Shown here: in pieces, positions 36,105 to 43,703 of the stretch
How the letters are laid out: each line of letters starts with the position of its first letter
Numbering within the stretch: the stretch's first letter is position 1
NCBI GenBank assembly: GCA_003222675.1
Contig: QHWT01000049.1
Coordinates: 105,313 to 169,312, forward strand
From: Acidobacteriota bacterium
Lineage (GTDB): Bacteria; Acidobacteriota; Vicinamibacteria; Vicinamibacterales; 2-12-FULL-66-21
Length of the DNA stretch: 64,000 bases
Reading direction: 5' to 3'
Program-made: the position numbers and the translations under genes
Notes under the pieces: model-generated
What the model was told of the DNA's origin: nothing
The model's input: only the letters and a program-made list of their open reading frames with translations
The model's database searches: none

Positions 36105-36869
36105 ATGATCCAGGCATTCGTCATCACACTGCGGGAAGGGCTCGAGGCGTTCCTGATCGTGGCGATCAGCCTCGCCTACCTCAAAAAGACGGGTCGTCGC
36201 GCGCTGTTGCCGGCCGTGCACTGGGGGATTGCGGCATCGGTGGCGCTCAGCATCGGAGCCGGGCTGCTGCTGGGGCGGGCGCGCAACCAGGCGCTGTGGG
36301 AAGGGATTCTGGCGGTCGCGGCGGCGCTCCTCGTCGCCTCGCTGACGGTGCACATGTGGCGCTCCGGACGCTACATGAAAAAGGATATCGAGGGACGTCT
36401 CGAGCAATCGTCCGTGAAGACGGGTGCGTCCGCGTGGTTCGGCGTGTTCGTCTTCACGCTCCTGATGATCACGCGCGAAGGCATGGAGACCGCCATGCTG
36501 ATGAACGCGCTGCTGTTTCAATCGGGCGCGTGGACGATCACGTCGGGCGCCTTCATCGGGATCATCGTCGCGGCGTTCATCGCATTTCTCTGGTCCCGTT
36601 TTGGTCATCGCGTGAACCTTGCGCGCTTCTTCCAGGTGACGGCGATCTTCCTGCTCGTCTTCGTCGCGCAGTTGCTCATCTACGGCTTCCACGAATTCAC
36701 CGAAGCCAATCTGTTTCCGGGGAGCGAACGCCTCCACTGGGCAACGGAACCTTATGGGCCTGACGGCATCTACGGCCACTACCTCACTTATATGCTCATC
36801 GCACTGCCGCTCGGCTGGCTCGCGCTCTCCACGATGTTCGGCCGCAGCCAACGTTCGCAGGCAGCCTAG
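36105..36869 (+). CDS. FTR1-family high-affinity iron permease
   Basis: 254-aa inner-membrane iron permease with seven predicted helices. Both REXXE iron motifs are present: ITLREGLEAFLIV at the N terminus and MITREGMETAMLM in the middle. Start ATG 36105 sits just after the promoter/operator and directly before the first helix; the longer frame would translate the promoter. FTR1/EfeU proteins usually need an oxidase or EfeO/EfeB partner; none is adjacent. The operator predicts repression by an Fe-S or iron-responsive Rrf2-type regulator. Confidence 0.92.
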   Translation: MIQAFVITLREGLEAFLIVAISLAYLKKTGRRALLPAVHWGIAASVALSIGAGLLLGRARNQALWEGILAVAAALLVASLTVHMWRSGRYMKKDIEGRLEQSSVKTGASAWFGVFVFTLLMITREGMETAMLMNALLFQSGAWTITSGAFIGIIVAAFIAFLWSRFGHRVNLARFFQVTAIFLLVFVAQLLIYGFHEFTEANLFPGSERLHWATEPYGPDGIYGHYLTYMLIALPLGWLALSTMFGRSQRSQAA

Positions 36870-36929
36870 ACGACGGGTCTAATAGGCTGCGTCTTCAGCA
36901 GCCCGCCAGAGCCCGGCCTACCTGACGGG

Positions 36930-37221
36930 GACCGCTGCGGGTGGGACGTCGAGTTGGCGAGCCACGCGAGCGGCTGAATCATCGAATAGATTGCCTCGCG
37001 CATGTGCGCGCAGTTCACCAGCCCGGGTTTCATCGCGGGAGTGGCTGTGATGTGCTCGTCGCGTGGCCGTTCATGGCGTCGCTCGCGGGGAACTCCAGGT
37101 GCGCGCGTATCGATGCTTCGGTGACGCGCTGAGATGTGCGTGCCGGCGCGCCGCGCGAGTGAAGGGACGCGCACGCGCCGGGCATGAGGAGGAGCACGAG
37201 GTACAGATGACGTGGCCGCAT
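36930..37221 (-). pseudogene. Remnant of an M28-family aminopeptidase gene (N-terminal part)
   Basis: A signal-like N terminus (YLVLLLMPGACASL) is followed by TEASIRAHLEFPASDAMNG, which matches the start of acidobacterial M28 peptidases (SEASIRAHVEFLASDAMNGR). The frame then shifts; the next frame reads RDEHITAT, where intact relatives have RDEWIAAT. No zinc-binding part of the peptidase follows before 36930, so the gene is truncated as well as frameshifted. The match is from memory of the family. The remaining DNA to 36870 has a degraded GGGTCT repeat only. Confidence 0.5.
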
Positions 37222-37241
37222 GGAGCGCGCATAATACGCGC

Positions 37242-37655
37242 ATGAAGCCGCCGCTCACGCTGCAGCTTGTGTGGGAGAAGGATCTCGTGTTCGGCGGCCG
37301 CTCCGGCGCCGCATCCATCACGCTCGACAGCGCAGGGCAGTCCGGGCCGTCTCCGGTGCAGGCGCTCGCGTTTGCGCTCGCGGGCTGCATGGGTATGGAC
37401 GTCGTGTACATCCTCCGGAAAGGGCGGCACGAGCTGCGCGGGCTGGGCATCGAACTGACCGCCGAGCGCGCCCAGGAAGACCCGCACCGCGTCGTGGCGG
37501 TCGACATCCGCTTCGCGGTGACCGGCGATGTGCCCGACGCGCAGGTCCAGCGCGCCGTCGGCCTGTCGCATGAGAAATACTGCTCGGTGTGGCACTCGAT
37601 GCGGCGGGACATCAGGCTGAAAACGTCCTTCACCGTGACCGCTGCCAGCACATGA
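37242..37655 (+). CDS. OsmC-family peroxiredoxin-like protein
   Basis: 137 aa. The two redox cysteines of OsmC/Ohr-type proteins are present: FALAGCMGMDVVYIL and HEKYCSVWHSM. OsmC/YhfA proteins reduce organic hydroperoxides. Start ATG 37242 gives a normal family length. Its TGA overlaps the next gene's ATG (ATGA). Confidence 0.88.
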   Translation: MKPPLTLQLVWEKDLVFGGRSGAASITLDSAGQSGPSPVQALAFALAGCMGMDVVYILRKGRHELRGLGIELTAERAQEDPHRVVAVDIRFAVTGDVPDAQVQRAVGLSHEKYCSVWHSMRRDIRLKTSFTVTAAST

Positions 37656-38755
37656 CCCCGCCCGTCGGACGACGCATGTATCTCGACGTTCTGCGCGGCC
37701 TCGCCGTGCTCGTGATGATCGAGGCGCACGTCATCGACAGCTGGACGGGTGCCGCGGACCGCGCGTCCGCCGGGTTTGGATGGTCGCTGATCCTGGGCGG
37801 TTTCGGCGCGCCGCTGTTTCTGTTTCTCGCCGGCATGACGGTTGCGCTGTCTGCCGCGTCCAAGGCCCGAAAGCTCGGTGACGATCGCGCGGCCGCTTCG
37901 GTGGTGCAGAGACGCGGCGTCGAGATTTTTCTCCTGGCGTTTCTCTTTCGCCTGCAGGCATTCGTGCTGAGCGGCTCGCCCGCTTACACGCTGCTGAAGG
38001 TCGACATCCTCAACATCATGGGACCCGCGATCGTCGCGACCGCGCTGTTGTGGGGCCTCGCCTCGTCGGCGCGTGTTCGGCTCGTCGTTTTTGCGATGAC
38101 GACGGCGGCGATTGCGTTCGCGACGCCGATAGTTCGCGCATTCGGATGGCTCGCGTTGCTACCGGATCCGCTCGAGGGCTACATCCGCCCGGTGCCGGGT
38201 CTCACGAACTTCTCCATTTTTCCGTGGGCGGCGTTCGTGCCCGCTGGCGCCGTCGCGGGCGTGCTGATCGATTGCGCGCGCACGGCAGCGCAGGAGAGGC
38301 GCCTTAATTGGCGATTCGCGATCGCCGGTGCATCGCTCGCGATGGCCGCCTATGCGGCGTCCTTCCTGCCGACGCCGTACGCGCGATCGGACTTCTGGAC
38401 GAGCTCCCCATCCTTCTTCTTCCTGCGCACCGGCCTCATGACGTTCGTGATTGCGCTCGCCTACGCATGGGAACAACGTCCCGGTGCCGCACGAAAATGG
38501 AGCGGGCTGCGGCTTCTGGGACAAACCTCGCTGTTCATCTACTGGATTCACGTCGAAATGGTGTATGGCCTGATCTCGACGCCGCTCCACCGCTCCATGA
38601 CGCTCGCGCAGGCGTGGGGCGCGCTGGCCCTGTTCTGCCTGTTCATGCTGCTGCTGGCAACGCTCAAGGTTCGTGTGGCGAATTGGTGGAGGGGCGCCGG
38701 CTGGGCTGTGGCAATTCGTGGCCACTCCGCTCCCGGTGCCCAGAAACAGGCGTAA
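37652..38755 (+). CDS. DUF1624 / heparan-alpha-glucosaminide N-acetyltransferase-like membrane protein
   Basis: 367 aa, about ten membrane helices. The N-terminal block RRMYLDVLRGLAVLVMIEAHVID contains the conserved R-G-x-A and the His found in HGSNAT/acyltransferase-like proteins. LRLLGQTSLFIYWIHVEMVYG near the C terminus is also typical. Family members move acyl groups across membranes onto sugars. Coupled to OsmC by a 4-nt overlap; no functional link is obvious. Confidence 0.8.
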   Translation: MTPPVGRRMYLDVLRGLAVLVMIEAHVIDSWTGAADRASAGFGWSLILGGFGAPLFLFLAGMTVALSAASKARKLGDDRAAASVVQRRGVEIFLLAFLFRLQAFVLSGSPAYTLLKVDILNIMGPAIVATALLWGLASSARVRLVVFAMTTAAIAFATPIVRAFGWLALLPDPLEGYIRPVPGLTNFSIFPWAAFVPAGAVAGVLIDCARTAAQERRLNWRFAIAGASLAMAAYAASFLPTPYARSDFWTSSPSFFFLRTGLMTFVIALAYAWEQRPGAARKWSGLRLLGQTSLFIYWIHVEMVYGLISTPLHRSMTLAQAWGALALFCLFMLLLATLKVRVANWWRGAGWAVAIRGHSAPGAQKQA

Positions 38756-38887
38756 GCTAGGCCCCTTCTGATTGGAGCGGTCCTTGCCCTGCAGATAGGT
38801 AGAGCGCTGGCGGACGCGATAGAGGGCCGCCCGCCTCGCGCGAGGCCCTAGCGCGAGCCAGCGAGCGAAGTGAAAAGGAGGACGCCG

Positions 38888-39079
38888 ATGACATTACGAA
38901 CCCACGCGCCAGCCTGGGTGGAAGACGAGCGGGTCTTGCTCCGTTACCTGATGTCGCCGCACGAGGGGCATGCGTACCCCGAGGACCTGCTCGATGGCAT
39001 CAGCCTCATTACGTCGTGGACCCTGGTGGCGATATCCGTGCTGGCCGTCGTCGGCGTGCTGATCGATGCGATGTTGTGA
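38888..39079 (+). CDS. Small membrane protein, 63 aa
   Basis: ATG 38888 is preceded by an excellent SD (AAAGGAGG, 6 nt upstream). It encodes a polar N terminus (AWVEDERVLLRYLMSPHEGH) and one C-terminal helix (LITSWTLVAISVLAVVGVLID). GTG 38870 is also open but the SD supports 38888. The leader at 38820-38870 can form a GGGCC/GGCCC stem with an internal CCTCGCGCGAGG palindrome. No family recognised. Confidence 0.65.
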   Translation: MTLRTHAPAWVEDERVLLRYLMSPHEGHAYPEDLLDGISLITSWTLVAISVLAVVGVLIDAML

Positions 39080-39830
39080 AGTACGAGGTCCCACGTCGCA
39101 TTCCAGCGTCCGTTTTTGAGTTGAACCCCTCGCGGCGCCCACGCCGCGACGTCTGGATCGGATGACGGTTCGTCGCTTACCGATAGCGCGACGATGCCGG
39201 CGGCGGCGAGCGGTCGGATCTCGCCAGGTTCGCTCGTACCATTGCTGTTGACGTCCTGCCACACCGGCGATGCCTGCGAGCTCCGGGCCTCGTAATTGCC
39301 CGTCGCCCGCAGCGCGTGATAGCCATTCTCCCAGAACAACCAGAACGTAGCGTTCCCGAACAGCTGCAGCGCCGACGTGATCGATCCGGAGTGCGCGGGA
39401 TCGAGTACGAGCCACGCGGCGTCCGGCGCGATCCACGTCCATATTTCGTGCAGAGCCCGATCCACCCGCATCAAATCGGACGCGCGCCATTGGCGCGCGC
39501 GGCGGTTCGCAGCGTGACGTCTAGTCGGGAGAGAGCCGCAGCGCGATCGGCGTCACCCAGCGCGGCAGGCCGCGCCAGGTTCAAATGGAGCTCGACGTTG
39601 GCCGGGTCCTGCCTGATTTCGGCTTCGAGATTCGCGACCAGCCGGTTTACCGGGACCGTGCGTATTTCGGGTAGCTCGAACAATGCTTCGAGGACCACGG
39701 CCCGGCGGCAGCGGCGGCGACGACGGCCAGCGACGGGAGGATGCGGCGGAACGGTCTGGGCGGCAGCAATTTGCGACCTCCTGGGTCCGGACGCGGCAAA
39801 CCGGTTGGGAATCTCGTCTCGAGACAATAT
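39077..39830 (-). pseudogene. Multiply frameshifted remnant of an exported TPR/EF-hand protein
   Basis: Pieces of one protein family lie in order in different frames: a signal peptide (RRILPSLAVVAAAAAGP); then FELPEIRTVPVNRLVANLEA and LHLNLAR (TPR start); an apparent internal deletion; ARVRFDAGGSG; then in another frame IWTWIAPDAAWLVLDP and LQLFGNATFWLFWENGY; then in a third frame GDGQLRGPELAGIA (EF-hand-like); and back to VWQDVNSNGTSEPGEIRPL. Intact members (known to me from Planctomycetes/Acidobacteria) read straight through these blocks. At least four frame changes make this a decayed gene rather than a sequencing slip. Confidence 0.7.
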
Positions 39831-39833
39831 AAG
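39805..39833 (+). promoter_or_regulatory. Promoter with palindromic spacer for the DGQHR gene
   Basis: TTGGGA (39805-39810), 17 nt, TATAAG (39828-39833). The spacer contains the perfect palindrome GTCTCGAGAC (39816-39825). The expected start of transcription is only a few bases before ATG 39846, and no SD is visible, so the mRNA may be leaderless. Confidence 0.5.
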
Positions 39834-39845
39834 ATTCGGAAACTT

Positions 39846-40982
39846 ATGATCAGTGTTGCCGCGATCAGGATGCAGCAGTTCGGTGTGCAGTTCTATCAGG
39901 CCTCTCTCTCAGCCAACGACATCGACAAGCTCGTCCGTTTCGAAGTGCTCAGCTACGGCGAGCAGGCGCAGCCAGTCCGCGGCGGGCGCAAGAAGACGGC
40001 AGCCCCGTCAAAGGTCAACTGGGACTTGCTGGAGCGCCGCATTGCCGCGAACGAGAAGGCGTACCAGCGGCAGATCATCCGCCGGAAGATCGACGAGCTG
40101 GTGCAGTACTACGAGCAGTGCCGGCAGGCCCGCGACCTGCCGTCGATCGCGGGCGCGGTGATCATTTCCTGCGACGAGACGCTCAAGTTCGAGGCGGTTG
40201 ATGAGGGCTCGTCACTCGGGCTTCTGAAAGTGCCCGAACGTGAAGGCATTCTGCGCGCTATCGACGGGCAGCACCGGCTGCTCGCGCTGCACGCCGACAT
40301 CGACCGCTTCGGCGAGGAGCCCTTCACCGTTCCAGCGGTCATCTTCGATCGCCTTCCCGAAGATCACGTCGTCCAGATGTTCGTGACGATCAACGCGAAG
40401 CACACGCGGTTGAACGCATCGCATCTCGTGTCGCTCTCGGGGCGCCAGCTTTACAGCGACGAGAACCTGGCGGCCGCGCACGACGTCGTCCGTGCGCTGA
40501 ACGATCGCGAGGACTCGCCGCTCCACGGGGAGATCAAGCTGCTGGGCGTCGGCGGCGGCCGCGTCGCGCAGGCGCCGCTCGCGCAGGAGCTGAAGAAGCT
40601 GTTTGCCAGCGATGCATTCGGCGCCGGGCGCAAGGGGGACACATTCCGGGAAGATGCGAAGAAGTTCTTCGTCAATTATCTGAAGCAGGTCGCGCAGGTG
40701 TTCAACGCGGCCTGGAACGGCCGCAAGTACAGCATCAAGAGCGCCACGGCGCTGCGTGCGTTCATCCGCGTCGCGCCGGATGTGGTCCGGCGGCTGGATC
40801 AGGAGCATGCGGATCGCAGCGATTTCCGCGCGATCGGCCGCGTCATTTCGCCGTGGGGCCGCCGCATCGGCGACCTGCGGTTCGAGACGGAAGGGGCCTG
40901 GAAAAGGGGCGTGACAACCGTCGATTTGCTCGCGAAGGAACTGCGACTCGCGCTTCAATACCCGGAAGGGGCGCAGGTCTGA
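39846..40982 (+). CDS. DGQHR-domain protein (DndB/ParB-like fold)
   Basis: 378 aa. The naming motif is present in REGILRAIDGQHRLLALHAD (near 40240-40285), followed by VQMFVTINAKHTRLNASHL, which resembles the N-K-x-x-x-R block of DndB-like proteins. DGQHR proteins accompany DNA phosphorothioation (DndB) and other DNA modification or defence loci, but no dnd genes are adjacent. The C-terminal half (KFFVNYLKQVAQVFNAAW) is helical. It is an orphan with its own promoter, so a DNA-binding or regulatory role is inference only. Confidence 0.82.
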   Translation: MISVAAIRMQQFGVQFYQASLSANDIDKLVRFEVLSYGEQAQPVRGGRKKTAAPSKVNWDLLERRIAANEKAYQRQIIRRKIDELVQYYEQCRQARDLPSIAGAVIISCDETLKFEAVDEGSSLGLLKVPEREGILRAIDGQHRLLALHADIDRFGEEPFTVPAVIFDRLPEDHVVQMFVTINAKHTRLNASHLVSLSGRQLYSDENLAAAHDVVRALNDREDSPLHGEIKLLGVGGGRVAQAPLAQELKKLFASDAFGAGRKGDTFREDAKKFFVNYLKQVAQVFNAAWNGRKYSIKSATALRAFIRVAPDVVRRLDQEHADRSDFRAIGRVISPWGRRIGDLRFETEGAWKRGVTTVDLLAKELRLALQYPEGAQV

Positions 40983-40983
40983 G

Positions 40984-41110
40984 GATTTGGTGATTGGGTG
41001 ATCCGGTGATTTGGTGATCGGGCTTGCGGTACCCGCCCGCGCTTCAATAGCAACCCGCGGTAGCGGGTGCGATGCGAGATCACCAAATCACCGGACTACA
41101 AAATCACCAA
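40984..41110. repeat. Inverted (GATTTGGTGATT)n repeat enclosing a palindrome
   Basis: GGATTTGGTGATTGGGTGATC and GGTGATTTGGTGATC (40983-41020) are answered by GATCACCAAATCACC and AAATCACCAAAT (41090-41112). Between them, CGGTACCCGCCCGCGC...CGCGGTAGCGGGTGCG forms a second inverted pair. Confidence 0.7.
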
Positions 41111-41111
41111 A

Positions 41112-41141
41112 TAAAAAGGGGCACCACTTTCGTGATGCCCC
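41112..41141 (-). terminator. Minus-strand intrinsic terminator without an obvious minus-strand gene
   Basis: On the minus strand a 10-bp stem (GGGGCATCAC/GTGGTGCCCC) with a GAAA loop is followed by five T residues. It lies between two plus-strand genes. Either it ends a small antisense/intergenic RNA, or the hairpin is part of the plus-strand leader. Confidence 0.6.
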
Positions 41142-41215
41142 GGCGGTTGTGCGGGCGACCCGGCTCCCCAGCAACTCACGGCTCCCTGCCGTAAATATTC
41201 AGGCCGCCTGCGTCA
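41118..41215 (+). promoter_or_regulatory. Structured leader upstream of the TonB receptor, candidate cis-regulatory RNA (locus B)
   Basis: Contains the hairpin with CACTTTCGTG (41125-41134), a CGGG-CGA-CCCG hairpin, GCTCCCCAGC (41163-41172), and an ACGGC/GCCGT hairpin (about 41178-41192). The two 10-mers are shared, in order and orientation, with the cyclase leader at 876-908. No known riboswitch class was recognised. Confidence 0.45.
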
Positions 41216-41293
41216 TCTTATTGAGCAAGGGGCGTACCGCTGTATTTCCAAGCATTTCTGCGCAAACGTCACGCATTCCATCTGCGGAAATGG

Positions 41294-43591
41294 TTGGTGC
41301 GCTTACAATTCTGTCTCGCGCTAACGATTTGGGTTGTGGCGCTCGGCGTCCGGGGTCTGACCCCACTGTCCGCAGCCGCGCACCAGGGTCAGACCCCGGT
41401 TGCTGAAGTTCACACGCTGCGTGGGCGCGTCGTGGACGGACGCACTGGCGCGCCGCTCGAGAAGGTCCTGGTCCTCGTCGAGGACGCCGGCAAGTCGGTG
41501 CTGACCGCCACTGACGGGGGTTTCGAGATCGCTGGCGTCCCCGCCGGTCCGCACCACCTCTATGTGTCGGTGGTGGGCTACGCGCTGGAGCGGCGGGAGA
41601 TCACACTAGCCGCGGGCATGTCGCCGCTGATCATCCCCCTCGGCGAGGGCACCGCCACTTACAGCGAGACGGTGACGGTGACGGCGGGCGCCTTCCGCGA
41701 GCCGGTGGACCCCATCCCTTCGGCTCAAATCCTCGGGAGCGCGGAGCTCCAGAACCTGCGCGGCGTGCTTGCCGACGACCCCCTGCGGGCCGTCCAGGTG
41801 CTGCCCGGGGTCGCGACGGGGGACGACCTTCGGAGCGAGTTCACGGTCCGTGGCAGCGATTTCCGGCACATCACCTTCACAGTCGACGGGTTTGCGACGC
41901 CGTACCTCCTGCACACTGTTCGCGGCGTCGAAGACCGGGGCCCAACGGGCTCGGTCGCGATGATCAACAGCGATGTCCTCGAAGACGTCACGCTCCTGAA
42001 CGGCGGCTATCCCCAGCGCTACGGCGGGCACACCGGCGCGGAGGTGGATTTCCGGCTGCGCGACGGCTCCCGCGATCGACGCCGGGCGCACGCGTCCGTC
42101 AGCGGCACCGCTGCGTCGGCTGTCGCGGAAGGGCCGATCGGATCGGCGCACAAGGGCTCCTGGCTGATCTCCGGACGGCAGTCGTACCTCGATCTGGTCG
42201 TCCATCGACTGAGCGACGATGCGTTCAGTTTCGGGTTCAGCGATGCGCAGGCAAAAGTGGCGTACGACCTGGTGCCGGGGCAGCGCGTCGACCTCACGGT
42301 GCTCGCAGGGCGCTCGCGGTTTCAGAACGCGGCGGAGGCGACCGATATCGACAACATTTTCGTCGGACGGAACGCGTCGGCGGTTGCGGTGGGCGGGTGG
42401 CGTTTCACCAACTCGCGCGTGCTCCTCGCCGAACGCGTACTCGTCGCCGAGAACCATTTCCGCAACGAGAATGCCGACCGCGTCGAACTCGATCGCGGTA
42501 AGGACCGCCAGCTCGCCTGGCGATCGGATGCGGCGTGGTCGCTTCATCCGCGGGTGCAGATCGAGGGCGGAGGCGACCTCGAGCGCCGCGACGACAGCCG
42601 ACTTCGGAAACGCCGCTCGGCGGTCCGCGAGTCGCTCGTCACGCTGGACGACTATTCGGCGGATGCCACGCACGCCGGCGTCTACACGGCCGCGCGATGG
42701 ACGCCCGTTGCCGCCGTCACGCTCTCGCCGGGCGTGCGCGCGGATCGATGGACGCTCACCCGTGCCGACACGGCGTCCCCATGGATGCAGGCAGAATGGC
42801 GCGTGACGCCCGAGACCCGCCTTCGCGCATCCACCGGCATCTACCATCAGTTTCCAGACTTCGATCAGGTGCTTGGCGTCTCAGGTGCGCAACTGCAGCC
42901 TGAGCGCGCGAAGCAGTACGACGTGGGCGTCGATCGGCGGATCGGGCGCGCCTGGCGGGTGACGGCAACCGGGTACGATCGCGAGGAATTCGACGTGATT
43001 CGCCGCCCGGGCAGCGAAACGCGCGTGGAGGCGTCGCGCGTCGTGCGCGGCTCACGCACGGCGATCTACGCGAATCGTCTCGACGGCTACGCGCGCGGCC
43101 TCGAGCTCCTCGTTCAGCGCAGCAGCGCACACGGCATCTCCGGCTGGCTGTCTTACGCGTTCTCTCACAACCGATACCGGGATCGCGTCAACGGCGAAAC
43201 GTTCTGGGGAGACTTCGACCAGCGGCATACGCTGAACGCGTACGCGCTGTATCGATGGTCGGAACGTGCGAGCTTCGTCGCGAAACTCCGCGTAGGGAGC
43301 AATATCCCAATCCCCGGCTATCTCGGCGAGCAGGGAGACGAGTTCTTCGTCACCGACGTGCGCAACACCGCGCGCCTGCCGGTCTACTCGCGCCTGGATT
43401 TCCGCGCCAACCGCACGTTCAACTGGTCGCGCCGGAGGCTGACGCTGTTTGGCGAAGTCATCAACGTGCTGAATCGCGAAAACGTCCGCTTCACTCCGCC
43501 GGGGATCAACGTCGTCACGCGCCAGGCGTCGCGCCCGTTCGATTCGATGCTGCCGATCATTCCGTCCGCCGGGGTGTTGATTGAGTTCTGA
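41294..43591 (+). CDS. TonB-dependent receptor with carboxypeptidase-regulatory domain
   Basis: 765-aa outer-membrane receptor. After a signal-like N terminus comes a CarboxypepD_reg domain (LRGRVVDGRTGAPLEKVLVL, about 40-115). The plug follows (PVDPIPSAQILGSAELQNLR ... VRGSDFRHITFTVDGF). The barrel ends in Phe (SAGVLIEF), as outer-membrane barrels do. It is shorter than the 1000-aa Oar-like receptors of this group. Ligand unknown. The start is uncertain: TTG 41294 or GTG 41297. The signal-peptide region contains GGGGTCTGACCCC (41352-41364) and its reverse complement (41385-41397). Confidence 0.85.
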   Translation: MVRLQFCLALTIWVVALGVRGLTPLSAAAHQGQTPVAEVHTLRGRVVDGRTGAPLEKVLVLVEDAGKSVLTATDGGFEIAGVPAGPHHLYVSVVGYALERREITLAAGMSPLIIPLGEGTATYSETVTVTAGAFREPVDPIPSAQILGSAELQNLRGVLADDPLRAVQVLPGVATGDDLRSEFTVRGSDFRHITFTVDGFATPYLLHTVRGVEDRGPTGSVAMINSDVLEDVTLLNGGYPQRYGGHTGAEVDFRLRDGSRDRRRAHASVSGTAASAVAEGPIGSAHKGSWLISGRQSYLDLVVHRLSDDAFSFGFSDAQAKVAYDLVPGQRVDLTVLAGRSRFQNAAEATDIDNIFVGRNASAVAVGGWRFTNSRVLLAERVLVAENHFRNENADRVELDRGKDRQLAWRSDAAWSLHPRVQIEGGGDLERRDDSRLRKRRSAVRESLVTLDDYSADATHAGVYTAARWTPVAAVTLSPGVRADRWTLTRADTASPWMQAEWRVTPETRLRASTGIYHQFPDFDQVLGVSGAQLQPERAKQYDVGVDRRIGRAWRVTATGYDREEFDVIRRPGSETRVEASRVVRGSRTAIYANRLDGYARGLELLVQRSSAHGISGWLSYAFSHNRYRDRVNGETFWGDFDQRHTLNAYALYRWSERASFVAKLRVGSNIPIPGYLGEQGDEFFVTDVRNTARLPVYSRLDFRANRTFNWSRRRLTLFGEVINVLNRENVRFTPPGINVVTRQASRPFDSMLPIIPSAGVLIEF
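41352..41397. repeat. GGGGTCTGACCCC inverted pair inside the TonB receptor's N-terminal codons
   Basis: GGGGTCTGACCCC at 41352-41364 and GGGTCAGACCCC at 41386-41397 are reverse complements 20 nt apart. They encode RGLTP and QGQTP in the export signal region. Confidence 0.7.
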
Positions 43592-43594
43592 AAT

Positions 43595-43690
43595 CGAAGG
43601 TCCGAGTTCCGAGGTCCGAGGCGCGGCGGCCAGTCGCCGCTAGCCAACTGGTAACTGGTAACTGGTAACTAATAACCGGCAACTGGCGCC
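43595..43690. repeat. (GAGGTCC)n and (AACTGGT)n intergenic repeats
   Basis: AAGGTCCGAGTTCCGAGGTCCGAGG (43599-43621), then AACTGGTAACTGGTAACTGG and TAACTAATAACCGGCAACTGG (43647-43687). Two words are joined head to tail between receptor and pxpA. Confidence 0.75.
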
Positions 43691-43703
43691 CGGAACTCCT
43701 TCC

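Noticed and set aside
38760-38880. tRNA-like sequence before the 63-aa gene
   Set aside because: No cloverleaf, anticodon arm or T-loop consensus (GGTTCGA) can be drawn.
39846-40982. A dnd phosphorothioation or other defence island
   Set aside because: Only the DGQHR gene is present; no dndA-E, dndFGH, restriction or CBASS genes nearby.
41118-41215. c-di-GMP-I (GEMM) riboswitch at locus B
   Set aside because: The complement contains GCCGGGTCGCC, which recalls the GEMM 3' end, but the GGCAAACC and ACGCAAAGCC parts and the correct order are missing.
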